Assembly: GCA_965206395.1 (NCBI GenBank)
Contig: CBDBJK010000020.1
Coordinates: forward strand, 124,001-188,000
From: CBDBJK01 sp965206395
Lineage (GTDB): Bacteria; Chloroflexota; Dehalococcoidia; Lucifugimonadales; CATOSD01
Direction: 5' to 3'
DNA length: 64,000 bases
The translations under genes were made by a program, and so were the position numbers. Shown here one piece after another: positions 27,985 through 37,602 of the stretch. The stretch's first letter is position 1, and each line of letters starts with the position of its first letter. Under the pieces are notes generated by a model. That model was not told where the DNA came from. It ran no database searches and worked only from the letters and a program-made list of their open reading frames with translations.

Positions 27985-29283
27985 CTAGGAAGACTCTTCG
28001 GAGGCTGTCAGGCCATCGCCTTGCGGGGACTTCACAGGCAAGTTCGTTTGTTTCTCTTCTGGCGCTTTTACGCTTCTGAACTGAATGTACAGCGCCGCGT
28101 TGTAGACCAGCTTGATTGCGCTGCCGATGAGAATCGGCGCTCCGAGGAATGTTGTCTGCGCAATGAGGCCAGCGACGCCCGGGCTTACCGTCTGTGCGAT
28201 GTTGCGACCAAGGTTAGTCACGCTAGCCATTGCTGTCATGGCTTCTGGCGGAACGATTGCCATCGTGTACGACTGTCGTGTCGGCACGTCCATGTCATTC
28301 GATAGCTCTTTCAGCAGGAAAAACGTCACAGCCAGCCATAGATTACCGCTCAGGGCCAGGGCGACCATGAACAGGTTGGAGAGCACCTGGGTTGACGCCA
28401 TAGTGTTGATGAGGCCGATTCTGGATGCGACAGGGGTCGCCAGCATAACAGAGACTGCGTTAGCCAACTGACCTGCAAAGAAAATCAGGGCCACCGTCTC
28501 CACGCCAACCCCAAAGCGGCTGACGAACCAGAACGAGATGAAACTGCGTACCATGAATCCACCACCGAAAGCGTCCAGCGAGAAAAGGCCCGCCATCCGC
28601 AGTATCACGCTTCGGGAATCTCCCAATCGCGGTTCAAGTGCCTCGGTTTTTCGCCCCTCTTGGGCTGGCTCAGCATTTGAGGACAGCGGCGCGTAAAGTA
28701 AAATCCCGCCAGCGGCGACGGCAGCGTACAGGCCAAACATGACTTTGAACGAAAGCAGCTCCTCCATGCCAAACCACGATTGCAATAGCGCAGGGACGGC
28801 GATAAGCAACGCGCCTAATGCCTTTGTGGCGAATCCGACGAGGTTATACCAGCTGAACACAAGCGTTCGTTGTGAGGCATCGCAAGTCTGCGCAAGGATG
28901 GCCGTGTCCAGCGACACGAAGGCCGTTCTGTCGCCGCCTGTCGATGTGGTAATGGCGAAAAGGCTGATAATCACCAGGGGAGCGACACTTGAGGCAAACG
29001 GAAATAGCGCGCCTCCCACGACCATCAGAACGGACATTATCACCAGCATCCGTCTGCGGCCTATGGCATCGCCCTTCCAGACGGCTACGATATTGGACAG
29101 CGCGCCACCGGCCATGATTGCGCTGAAGACGATACCAGCCTGAAAAACGGTGAAGTCCAGCAGATTCAGATACACGCCCAGAAAGACGCTTAGAAAGCTG
29201 TAGTCTAGCGCTCGAACGGCAGACGCGGCGAAGACCAGCTTTCCGTCGCGGTTGAGTGTCGGAATGCCAAAGATATTTTGCAA
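27985..29283 (-). CDS. Major facilitator superfamily transporter
   Basis: 432 residues with about twelve hydrophobic segments, two six-helix halves split by a polar loop near residue 205. The loop between helices 2 and 3 has WKGDAIGRRRMLVI, an MFS motif A variant (G-x-x-x-D-x-x-GRR). The start is a TTG without a clear ribosome binding site, so the exact N-terminus is uncertain. The substrate cannot be told. It is convergent with the NHL gene. Confidence 0.85.
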   Translation of the reverse strand: MQNIFGIPTLNRDGKLVFAASAVRALDYSFLSVFLGVYLNLLDFTVFQAGIVFSAIMAGGALSNIVAVWKGDAIGRRRMLVIMSVLMVVGGALFPFASSVAPLVIISLFAITTSTGGDRTAFVSLDTAILAQTCDASQRTLVFSWYNLVGFATKALGALLIAVPALLQSWFGMEELLSFKVMFGLYAAVAAGGILLYAPLSSNAEPAQEGRKTEALEPRLGDSRSVILRMAGLFSLDAFGGGFMVRSFISFWFVSRFGVGVETVALIFFAGQLANAVSVMLATPVASRIGLINTMASTQVLSNLFMVALALSGNLWLAVTFFLLKELSNDMDVPTRQSYTMAIVPPEAMTAMASVTNLGRNIAQTVSPGVAGLIAQTTFLGAPILIGSAIKLVYNAALYIQFRSVKAPEEKQTNLPVKSPQGDGLTASEESS

Positions 29284-29332
29284 TGTGTTATATGATGTCG
29301 TTCAACTGACCACTCTTAATGCTGTGTCGTTG

Positions 29333-32011
29333 TTATCCGCCCAGCCTGGACAATATCTCTGAGACTCTGGTCCGGCGTTCCTCTATACCTTCGAGGCGTT
29401 GGCGCTCCCTTTCGACGACTTCTTCGGGTGCTCTCGAAAGGAACTTCTCGTCGCTCAATAGCTGATTGACCTTGCTCTTGTTTGCCTCTAACTCGCCAAG
29501 CTCTCCATTCAGACGCTCGCGCTCGCGGCCCAGGTCTACCAGCCCGCCAATCGGGATGTTGACGGTGGTTCTCGCCAGAACCAGTGACACCTGCTCGTTC
29601 GTAGAGTCGTTACCGCCGACAGTCAGAGGCTCCACACGGGCCAGCGTCTTTATGACGGCAGCTTCGCTTTCGACAACCGCGCCCATGTCGTTAGCGTCGA
29701 CAATGGCCTCAAGGCTCTGGTTGGCCTGTATCTTGAACTCGGCGCGGATGTTGCGAATCGAGCGCACGATTTCTATTACCGCACCGATTTCTGATTCGAC
29801 GTCCTCGTCTATGAGCGCGGCGTCCTGTTCGGGGTAAGCGGCTACTATCAACGCCTCTGGTCGCTCAGGCTCTTCAGGAATGTATTCCATCAGCGTCTGC
29901 CAGATTTCCTCAGTGATGAAGGGCATGAAAGGATGGAGCAGGCGCAGAATCCTCTCCAACACGTATGTCAGCACTGGCAGCGGCGACGGCTCGCCATCGG
30001 CCTGGGAGCGAATGCGAATCTTCGCCATCTCTATGTACCAATCGGCGTATTCGCCCCAGATGAAGTCGTGAATGATGCGCTGCGCCTCTCCGAAATTGTA
30101 CTCCTCGTTGAATCGCTGCACGTCGCCCGCGACCCGGTTGAGGCGGCTCAGAATCCACTTGTCATGCCGATGAACGGGGTTTGGCTGATGCCAGCCCTCA
30201 AGTCCGGTCGCGCCTTCCAGATTGGACATGACGAACCGAGCCACGTTCCAGAGCTTGTTGGCGAAATTTCGGCTGGCCTCCAGCTTCTTTTCGTTGAGGC
30301 GCATGTTGTTGCCAGGTGAGTTCCCCGTCGTAAGCGCAAAGCGGAGGGCGTCGGCCCCGTACAGGTCGATCAGGTCGAGCGGGTCAAGCACGTTGCCCTT
30401 CGACTTGCTCATCTTGATGCCCTCCGGGTCTAGCACGAGGCCATGCAGATACACCGTGCGGAACGGAATATCACCCATGTTCTCGATGCCCAGCACTATC
30501 ATTCGGGCTACCCAAAAGAACAGGATGTCGTACCCCGTCTCGAGAACGCTGCCCGGATAGAAATAGTCGAGGTCTTCGGTCTGTTCGGGCCATCCGAGCG
30601 TCGAGTGGGGCCACAAGCCGGAGCTAAACCAGGTATCCAGAACGTCCGGGTCTCTTTCGAGCTTCGAGGAGCCACAGCGAGTGCATGTAGTAGGCTCTTC
30701 AAGCTCGACTATGACCTCTTCGCAGTCCTCGCAGTACCAGACCGGAATGCGATGACCCCACCATAGCTGACGACTTATACACCAGTCCCGAATGTTGTCC
30801 ATCCAGTTGAAATACACCTTGGTGAATCGCTCAGGAACGATCGTTATGCTGCCATCGGCCACCCTGTCTCTGGCCGGTTTCGCCAGCGGCTCCATCTTCA
30901 CGTACCACTGCTTGCTGACGATAGGCTCCACCACCTCGTTGCAACGGTCACAATGACCTACGGAGTTGCGATAAGGCTCGATCTTCTCAAGCAGATTGTT
31001 CCTGTCCAGTTCATCAACTATCCTCTCCCTGGTCTCGAACCTGTCCTGACCCTCGTAGTGGCCCGCGTTTTCATTCATAGTGCCATCGAGGTTCATCACG
31101 TTGATGATTGGCAGACCATGGCGCTGGCCCATCTCGAAGTCATTGGGGTCGTGGCCCGGCGTAACCTTCAGCGCTCCCGTGCCGAACTCTAGCTCGACAG
31201 CCTCATCAGCGATGATCGGAATAACCCGCCCCAAAACGGGAAGCACAACGTTCTTGCCAATCAGGTGTCTGTACCTGTCGTCGTCTGGATTTACGGCGAC
31301 GGCAGTATCGCCAAGCAGTGTCTCCGGCCTGGTGGTGGCGACGATAACAGCGCCGTTGCCGTCTTCCAGAAGGTATCGAATGTAGTACAGGCTTGCGTTC
31401 TCCTCCTGATGCTTCACTTCGAGGTCTGACAGAGCGGTGCGGCAACGCGGGCACCAGTTTGTGATACGTTCGCCTCTGTAAATAAGCCCCTTCTTGTAGA
31501 GATTCACGAAGGTTGTGCGAACCGCCTTGATTGGGCCTTCGTCGAGGGTGAACCGCTTGCGCGTCCAGTCACATGACGCTCCAAGACGCATTAGCTGGTT
31601 ATATATCCTTTCCCCGTATTCGTCGACCCACTGCCACACGCGCTGGACGAATTTCTCCCTTCCGAGGTCATGCCGGGTCATTCCATCGCCCGCGAGAGCA
31701 CGCTCAACTACAACCTGCGTGGCGATGCCCGCGTGATCGGAGCCTGGAAGATATAAGGCCGGATCGCCCTTCATCCTATGCCAGCGCACCATAAGGTCTT
31801 CCAGAGCGGTAGTCAACGCATGGCCCATGTGCAACTCGCCCGTCACGTTTGGAGGGGGCATGATGATTACAAACGGTTCTTTAGAGTGGTCGATCGTTGG
31901 AGTGAAGTATCCCCGATCTACCCAGAAGTCGTAGATTCGCTGCTCGACGGCCTTGGGGTCGTAGGCCTTGGGAATGTCTCGTCTTGGCGTAGCTTGCGTC
32001 ATGCCTGTCAT
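29333..32011 (-). CDS. valS: Valyl-tRNA synthetase
   Basis: About 892 residues, complete. HIGH-type motif in PPPNVTGELHMGHALT, KMSKS in KMSKSKGN, the editing (CP1) domain with TTRPETLLGDTAVAV, zinc-ligand Cys pairs in CEDC and CTRC, the WWGHRIPVW block and a C-terminal coiled coil (RERERLNGELGELEANKSKV) typical of ValRS. Possible starts are TTG 32020, ATG 32011 and ATG 32002; GGAG just upstream of 32011 favours that region. Confidence 0.97.
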   Translation of the reverse strand: MTGMTQATPRRDIPKAYDPKAVEQRIYDFWVDRGYFTPTIDHSKEPFVIIMPPPNVTGELHMGHALTTALEDLMVRWHRMKGDPALYLPGSDHAGIATQVVVERALAGDGMTRHDLGREKFVQRVWQWVDEYGERIYNQLMRLGASCDWTRKRFTLDEGPIKAVRTTFVNLYKKGLIYRGERITNWCPRCRTALSDLEVKHQEENASLYYIRYLLEDGNGAVIVATTRPETLLGDTAVAVNPDDDRYRHLIGKNVVLPVLGRVIPIIADEAVELEFGTGALKVTPGHDPNDFEMGQRHGLPIINVMNLDGTMNENAGHYEGQDRFETRERIVDELDRNNLLEKIEPYRNSVGHCDRCNEVVEPIVSKQWYVKMEPLAKPARDRVADGSITIVPERFTKVYFNWMDNIRDWCISRQLWWGHRIPVWYCEDCEEVIVELEEPTTCTRCGSSKLERDPDVLDTWFSSGLWPHSTLGWPEQTEDLDYFYPGSVLETGYDILFFWVARMIVLGIENMGDIPFRTVYLHGLVLDPEGIKMSKSKGNVLDPLDLIDLYGADALRFALTTGNSPGNNMRLNEKKLEASRNFANKLWNVARFVMSNLEGATGLEGWHQPNPVHRHDKWILSRLNRVAGDVQRFNEEYNFGEAQRIIHDFIWGEYADWYIEMAKIRIRSQADGEPSPLPVLTYVLERILRLLHPFMPFITEEIWQTLMEYIPEEPERPEALIVAAYPEQDAALIDEDVESEIGAVIEIVRSIRNIRAEFKIQANQSLEAIVDANDMGAVVESEAAVIKTLARVEPLTVGGNDSTNEQVSLVLARTTVNIPIGGLVDLGRERERLNGELGELEANKSKVNQLLSDEKFLSRAPEEVVERERQRLEGIEERRTRVSEILSRLGG

Positions 32012-32152
32012 TAACTCCAAAAATAATAGGTTAGCCGCCTACTGTCAGGTATTCTATCTCCTTGCGTATGAGTGGCAACCCTTATAAAAGATTCTAGTCG
32101 TCATTGGGAGGGGGCGTCAATGAATGTCAACCCAAGACCAGCCTCATACTTA

Positions 32153-33032
32153 GAGCGTCTAACAAAACCATTATTGGAACAGAAAGCGAGAGCAGATGAT
32201 GGCACAACCTATGGCCAAGAAAGCCTCATGTATGTCTGCCCTGCGCTCATATCGAACCCGTAAGCGTCGGAACTGATGAAGCCAACTCAGGCTTCTCTCA
32301 ACCACCCATCTATGCACACCCAACCCGCTGCCATGCGGCTCACCTCGCTTGGCCAGCAGCGGCCAGATATGTCGCTTCTTCAACTCCTTGCGAACAGGCT
32401 CAGAGTCATACCCTCTGTCTCCCTGCGCCTGAAGAGGACGCTTGCGAGGCCTGCCTCGCTTGCCCTTGACAGCAGGTATGGCATCCACCAACTCAAGGGC
32501 TTGGGTGACATCGTGAGCGTTCGCGCCAGTCAACCTGACCGCCAGTGGAATGCCCTGGGCATCGGTTATGATATGATGCTTGCTACCCGCCTTCGCCCTG
32601 TCCGTGGGGTTGGGGCCTGTTTTCTGCCCCCAAAAACTGCTCGCACTGAAGCACTGTCCAGCACTGCGCGAGTCCAGTCTATGCGCTCAGCTGCTTGCAG
32701 GCGCTCAAGGCATACCAAGTGGATGCGCTCCCAGACTCCCGACTGGTGCCAATCTCTGAGGCGCCTCCAGCAGGTCATCCCACTGCCACAGTCCATCTCC
32801 TTGGGTAGGTCTTCCCAGCCAATGCCTGTCTTTAGCACGAACAGTATCCCACTTAGGACCTGTCTGTCAGGTATCCTGGGCCTTCCTCCTTTCGGCTTCG
32901 GTGGTTGTGGCGGCAGTAAAGGTTGCACCAGTTCCCAGAATTCATCGCTTACAAGGGGCTTAGACATTAGGTCATCCTCCTCCAGAGAATGTCCAGATTC
33001 TAACCCCTTTTATTAGGTTTTGTTAGACGCTC
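32153..33032 (-). mobile_element. IS5-family (IS427-like) element, copy 1
   Basis: 880 bp with terminal inverted repeats GAGCGTCTAACAAAACC (left) and its complement at the right end. TTA borders both ends, a probable target duplication. It lies between valS and the DUF2723 gene. An apparently identical copy in the same orientation is at 40511-41390. Confidence 0.92.
32171..32967 (-). CDS. IS5-family transposase, two frames (-1 frameshift)
   Basis: Frame 1 (32967-32566) starts MSKPLVSDEFW after GGAGGAGG and carries the N-terminal domain and the first catalytic Asp (LDSASV). Frame 2 (to 32171) carries the second Asp (GDRGYDS) and the Glu (VVERSLSWL). A -1 shift at the run TTTTTGGGGG inside VFGGRK restores the family motif FWGQKTGPNPTDRAKAGSKHH. 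This split is normal for IS427-group elements, so the transposase is probably functional. Confidence 0.88.
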
Positions 33033-33077
33033 TTACTCTATTCTGTGCTTAGTCGGCCACTACATCGGGTTATATAA

Positions 33078-34817
33078 TTGGTAGATAAAATGATAACGAA
33101 GTCTTCTAACTCAATGCTCCAAGGGGAGGTAGCGCAGGAGTCGAAGGGTTATCGCTCTTTTGGTTCTGCGCTAATAAGGGGCCAGGCAATACACATCGCC
33201 TCGGCTTCTCTAATAATTGGTATCGCTCTATGGACGGCCTCACTGACCCTATTCTTCTTTACACTCGCGCCCACGTTGACATGGGGATCAGGCAATATAG
33301 GGGTTGACGGAGGCGAGTTGCTTGCCGCTGCCAACACTCTGGGCGTTCCTCATCCTCCCGGCTACCCGACGTATACGCTGCTCCTGAAGCTGTTCGGCAC
33401 GATAGTTCCGGTGGGAGACTTTGCCTATCGAGGCAATCTCATGTCGGCAGTGCTGGCGTCGGTCTCCGTCGTAATGGTCTATGTAGTTATTCTCCGCCTG
33501 TGTCGCTATCTGAAGCCGCATAGCGCGAAGCCTCTCTGGACTATCAGTTCGGCATTGGGAGCAAGCGTCTTTGCTGTCTCTCCGCTGTTCTGGTCTCAGG
33601 CGATCATAACCGAAGTCTACACCCTGAACACCCTGTTCGTCGGAGCCTTGCTTCTGATAGCCACGCACCTGGCGTTAAGGTCGCCTCAAGAGCAGGAGCA
33701 CGACCAACGGGTTACCGTCAAGATGGCGTTGTTCGGTTTTATGCTAGGTCTGGGTCTGGGCAACCACCTGACGCTTCTAGCTATCGCCGTGCCATTGATT
33801 TTCTGGCTCTGGGCCATATTAGGCTGGCGAAAGCTGGCCTCCCCCTGGACAGTCGGCGCTCTTATCCTGGGGCTTGCCATATACGTTTACCTGCCCATCC
33901 GAGCCGCCCAGAACCCGCCCGTGAACTGGGGCGGCGCGGACACACTTGGCGGCATGGTATGGATGCTGAGTGGGCAGGCTTACCGAGATTATGTGTTTGG
34001 CGTGCCTTTTGAGGCCATCCCCGAACGCATCGTCGCATGGGCAGACCTCGTTTTTAGACAGTTGAACCCGTTGGGGATATTCATCGGGCTGGTGGGCGCT
34101 TCAGCCCTGTACACTAGAGCGCGTTGGCTTTTCGCGGCGACGTTAGCCTCGATTGCCATCCTAAGCATTTATAGCATCAACTACAATACCGTAGACTTCC
34201 AGGTGCTCATGATTCCGGCGGTCATGCTCTTTTCGGCATGGATAGGAATTGGCTTTTTCTGGATACTCTCTGCTGTTCCGACATGGGCACAAGAAACGCT
34301 CGGCACGAAGCGCTCATTGAGGCTGTCGGGGGTCAGGTTTGTCGCGTCGCATCCAGTCCTTCTGTTGAGTGTAATCGGATTCGGTGCACTGCCCTTTTCG
34401 TCGCTGCTTCTTAACTACGAATCGCAGAATCTCAGCGGCGACCGTCGAGCCTATGATTACGCCAGAGAGATCATTGATGCGGTTCCCGACGGGTCGATAG
34501 TGTTCAGCAGCGATGAGGCAAGCGTATTCTCGCTGTGGTACATGCGCTTCGTGGAGGAAAATGATCGGGACGTCGCGCCAATTGCCGGGCCGTTGCTGCA
34601 ATTCGACTGGTACTGGCGCAGCATTCACGAAACATTCCCGGACAAGTTTCCGGCACAAGGCCCGTCAGAATTCTCCCAGGCGATAAATCGCATCGTTGAG
34701 CTTAACTTGGACAACTCCAGGATTTTCTTCACCTACCCGGATCGCTTCCTCGACAACTCATTCGAGCTTGAGCGCGTCGGAAAGCTGTACGAGGCGAACC
34801 TGAAGGTGGAGCGGTGA
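33078..34817 (+). CDS. DUF2723-family multi-pass membrane protein
   Basis: 579 residues. The block GVDGGELLAAANTLGVPHPPGYPTYTLL is the signature of DUF2723, a GT-C-fold glycosyltransferase-like family related to protein O-mannosyltransferases. About ten hydrophobic segments follow, with a soluble C-terminal part (residues ~455-579). Likely transfers sugar from a lipid carrier; the acceptor is unknown. The start is ambiguous (TTG 33078 or ATG 33090). The IS5 element sits just upstream, so the native promoter may be displaced. Confidence 0.85.
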   Translation: MVDKMITKSSNSMLQGEVAQESKGYRSFGSALIRGQAIHIASASLIIGIALWTASLTLFFFTLAPTLTWGSGNIGVDGGELLAAANTLGVPHPPGYPTYTLLLKLFGTIVPVGDFAYRGNLMSAVLASVSVVMVYVVILRLCRYLKPHSAKPLWTISSALGASVFAVSPLFWSQAIITEVYTLNTLFVGALLLIATHLALRSPQEQEHDQRVTVKMALFGFMLGLGLGNHLTLLAIAVPLIFWLWAILGWRKLASPWTVGALILGLAIYVYLPIRAAQNPPVNWGGADTLGGMVWMLSGQAYRDYVFGVPFEAIPERIVAWADLVFRQLNPLGIFIGLVGASALYTRARWLFAATLASIAILSIYSINYNTVDFQVLMIPAVMLFSAWIGIGFFWILSAVPTWAQETLGTKRSLRLSGVRFVASHPVLLLSVIGFGALPFSSLLLNYESQNLSGDRRAYDYAREIIDAVPDGSIVFSSDEASVFSLWYMRFVEENDRDVAPIAGPLLQFDWYWRSIHETFPDKFPAQGPSEFSQAINRIVELNLDNSRIFFTYPDRFLDNSFELERVGKLYEANLKVER

Positions 34818-34870
34818 AAGTTGAGCGCAACATTGAGTCAGGCCATCTACACGCCCTCAGAACACTTTGT

Positions 34871-35230
34871 CTACTCTGCAAGCCTTCTAAACCTATGCCT
34901 GCCAGGTTCGACTACAACGAAAGCCCTTTTTAGCTCATCTTCAGAGTAAGTGATCAGAACTGCCTTGAGTTGTTCATGTCCTATGCGTAGCGCTGAGGGT
35001 TCAATGCGAAGATATATAACGCCTGCTCCTAAATCCTCAATGAAGACAAGCCCACCGAAATCCCTGTCCCTCGTAACGAGTATTCTTCCATGTTCTTGGG
35101 ATACGCTGAGCAACTCGGCATCAGCCGCTTGAGAAAGGCCTAGTTCAGCAGTTGTAACGATATCGTGGCCTAAGTCTCGGAGAAATCGCGCAGTCACCGC
35201 ATAGACATCTTGATCTAGCAAGAATCTCAT
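34871..35230 (-). CDS. DUF5615 PIN-like protein, candidate toxin
   Basis: 119 residues. MRFLLDQDV at the N-terminus and VTRDRDFG in the middle supply the acidic residues typical of the PIN-like DUF5615 family, putative RNases. Its ATG overlaps the stop of the upstream DUF433 gene by 4 bp. The pair has the standard arrangement of a DUF433/DUF5615 toxin-antitoxin-like module. Activity is inferred from family and context. Confidence 0.82.
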   Translation of the reverse strand: MRFLLDQDVYAVTARFLRDLGHDIVTTAELGLSQAADAELLSVSQEHGRILVTRDRDFGGLVFIEDLGAGVIYLRIEPSALRIGHEQLKAVLITYSEDELKRAFVVVEPGRHRFRRLAE

Positions 35231-35460
35231 GTCTGAGTTGTTATGTGAATGTCCTCAGCTGACACTATTTCAATCGCATACCGGAGGCAAGCACGAATGT
35301 CATCGAGTTGAAGATCAGGATAGTAGTCTTGAACTATCTGTTCAAATGGAATCCCTTCACTCACCAACTCGAGCACGTTCAGCACGGGAATCCTTGTACC
35401 AGCCACGCAGGGTTTTCCAAAATGGATGCTTGGATTGACCTCGATTCGTTCTTTCATCAT
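35227..35460 (-). CDS. DUF433 protein, candidate antitoxin
   Basis: 77 residues. INPSIHFGKPCVAGTRIPV at the start of the domain and the helix-turn-helix-like region with FEQIVQDYYPDLQLDDI are the DUF433 pattern, shared with VapB-type antitoxins. It is first in the two-gene unit and overlaps the PIN-like gene by 4 bp, so the two proteins are probably made in coupled fashion. Confidence 0.85.
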   Translation of the reverse strand: MMKERIEVNPSIHFGKPCVAGTRIPVLNVLELVSEGIPFEQIVQDYYPDLQLDDIRACLRYAIEIVSAEDIHITTQT

Positions 35461-35546
35461 TAATCCTAAATTACAGATTAGCTACACCTAAAGCAGGGGA
35501 CTTCCATGCTTCATCGCACAGTTGGCAACGCATGTGGAACCCTACC

Positions 35547-37601
35547 CTACTTGATTACTCGCCTGCGATTGGACAGGTAGTCCATGACGATGTATTGGCC
35601 CAGACTCTCCGGAGTGGTGTAGAAAACTCTGCCACGGCTGACGCGAGTCATCTTGTCAACGAATCCTACCAACTGCACGCTGCGGTCTAGCATGAAGATG
35701 TTGAAGATGATACCCTTCAAAGCGCAGCGTTTGACCTCCTCAAGAGTGCGGCTCATCGTGCGGGTGCTTGGAGGATACTGAAGGTATAGCTGCCCCGCCT
35801 CTGAGTGAGCCGTAGGTTCGCCGTCTGAGACCATGATTATCTGCTTCGTTCCGCCTGTTCGACGTGCGAGCAGACGCTGGGCCAACACAAGCCCGTCCTG
35901 AATATTCGTGTACGGGTCGAACTCGTCCCAGGAAAGATATGGCAAGTCCTCCGGCTTTAGCTCCCTGGCATAGGTGGAGAAGCCAACCACAGCCAGTGAA
36001 TCTTGCGGAAAGCGCGACCTGATGAGGTTGTTCAAAGCAAGGGCCATCTTCTTGGCCGCCACGAAATTTCCTCTCATCACCATCGAAAGGCTAAGGTCAA
36101 TCATCAACACAGTGGACGCGCGATAGGGCTGCTCTGGCTGGTAGACCTCCAGGTCGTCGGGGTGAAGACGAATGGGCAAGCAGCCCGCACCAGAAGTAGC
36201 CTCGCCTGCCTGACGGATGATGGCGTTCATAAGGCTCTTTTGCAGATGTGGGGTGAAGGCGTCACCGAATTCATACTTCTTAGTGTATTCGTCGTACTCG
36301 CCCCCCTCGCCCTTGAATCTGCTGTCGTGAGAGCCAGGGCCACTGCGTTTGATGTACGAAAAAACCTCTGCCAGGGCCGCCTGACCGATTCTTCTCGTGC
36401 CTCTGGGCGTGATTTCGTATTCGTTGCCCATTATAGAAATGTACCCTGCGTCTTCCAGGTGTTGAACGGCTCTCTTGAGGCCTTCGAGATGGTGTGTTGC
36501 TTCCTCTCCCATCAGGTCGTGAAGTAGCTGAGAATCGACTCCTGACAGGTTAGCGTTCGATTGCGCGCCCCTGAGTTGACGTTCCAGCGCATCAAACCCC
36601 TGCATCTGCTGCATCAGGTTCAGGGCTTCGTCCAGTGTCAGCGACTCATCGCCGTTGAAAGGATAGTCGCGCTTTAGAGCGCGCATGGGGTAGAGACTTT
36701 CAAGGTTCTGAGCTAACTCGGTCATCTCGTCCAGCATGTCTTCGCTTTGGAATACCGAGTCAATCAGGTCTCGAAGCTGCTGTTGCATTTCAGGAGACAT
36801 GCTGTTCAGCAGCGACTCCATCTGCGCCATCTGTTGCTGCATCTGCTCTATGAGGTCGTCAAGGGTTTCAGGAGAATCGGGGCCGAAGAAATCCGCGTAC
36901 TGTTTCTTGAACTGCCGGAAGTTCGGCTGCTCTCCATCCGTCTTCTCTCTCAAGAGGCGATTGAGGTCTTGCAACATATCCCGCATTCGGCCAAGGCTCG
37001 ATTCGTCCATGCCTTGAAGCCGCTCGGTAAGCCCTTTGAAATGGTGTTCCGCCAGCTTTCGGCTTAACGAACCCAGAAGCTCTCGAAACTGCCTGTTTGC
37101 CTCGGCGTCCATGAACTCATAGTCGCGCAGCTTGCCAAGTTTTCCGGCTGCGTTTGGGGGCAGGTCGTCGAGATACAGGAGGTTTCTCTCGGCGACTCGC
37201 TCGATCACCTCCGTGAGGCTCTGTTCATCGCCATTGCCTGGTGTCGCGCCGCTCTGGATGGCCTCTAGCCTGTCCCGTACTTCTTGGACTCGCCGAGCTA
37301 TGCCTTCGCGTTCCTGTCGCTCGATCTCATTGAGACGCCCGCCAATATCGCTAACTGCCGAGTCGGGGTTGAATTGCTTGAGGGCATCGCGCCGCTTCTC
37401 GCGCAGACGCTTGAGCAAGGACTCGATGCCCATAGGCTTGCCGTCGGCATCGGTGAGGTTGCCCTTCATCAGATCGCGCAGAGCCAAAGTCAAATCGCCG
37501 GTGTGCATCAAATGCTCGGAAAGCCTGTCCATCAGATCGTCGGCATCGAGCGCAAAGACCTTTTGACTCCCATCCCAGCGGGAATATCTATATCTGACCA
37601 T
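35547..37601 (-). CDS. VWA-domain protein partnered with MoxR ATPase
   Basis: 684 residues. A long helical, Gln/Met-rich middle region precedes a C-terminal von Willebrand A domain with the MIDAS motif DLSLS, the later TGGTKQIIMVSDGEPTAH and a conserved C-terminal tail. It starts 2 bp after the MoxR-like AAA gene ends. Such pairs act as metal-dependent chaperone or assembly systems; the client here is unknown. The end KVFALDADDLMDRLSEHLM is typical of this large VWA group. Confidence 0.85.
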   Translation of the reverse strand: MVRYRYSRWDGSQKVFALDADDLMDRLSEHLMHTGDLTLALRDLMKGNLTDADGKPMGIESLLKRLREKRRDALKQFNPDSAVSDIGGRLNEIERQEREGIARRVQEVRDRLEAIQSGATPGNGDEQSLTEVIERVAERNLLYLDDLPPNAAGKLGKLRDYEFMDAEANRQFRELLGSLSRKLAEHHFKGLTERLQGMDESSLGRMRDMLQDLNRLLREKTDGEQPNFRQFKKQYADFFGPDSPETLDDLIEQMQQQMAQMESLLNSMSPEMQQQLRDLIDSVFQSEDMLDEMTELAQNLESLYPMRALKRDYPFNGDESLTLDEALNLMQQMQGFDALERQLRGAQSNANLSGVDSQLLHDLMGEEATHHLEGLKRAVQHLEDAGYISIMGNEYEITPRGTRRIGQAALAEVFSYIKRSGPGSHDSRFKGEGGEYDEYTKKYEFGDAFTPHLQKSLMNAIIRQAGEATSGAGCLPIRLHPDDLEVYQPEQPYRASTVLMIDLSLSMVMRGNFVAAKKMALALNNLIRSRFPQDSLAVVGFSTYARELKPEDLPYLSWDEFDPYTNIQDGLVLAQRLLARRTGGTKQIIMVSDGEPTAHSEAGQLYLQYPPSTRTMSRTLEEVKRCALKGIIFNIFMLDRSVQLVGFVDKMTRVSRGRVFYTTPESLGQYIVMDYLSNRRRVIK

Positions 37602-37602
37602 G

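Noticed and set aside
32120..33075. A 22-codon gene (MNVNPRPASYLLYSV...) interrupted by the IS5 element
   Set aside because: Joining the flanks gives a short open frame with a fair ribosome binding site, but the peptide has no support and the length is within chance.
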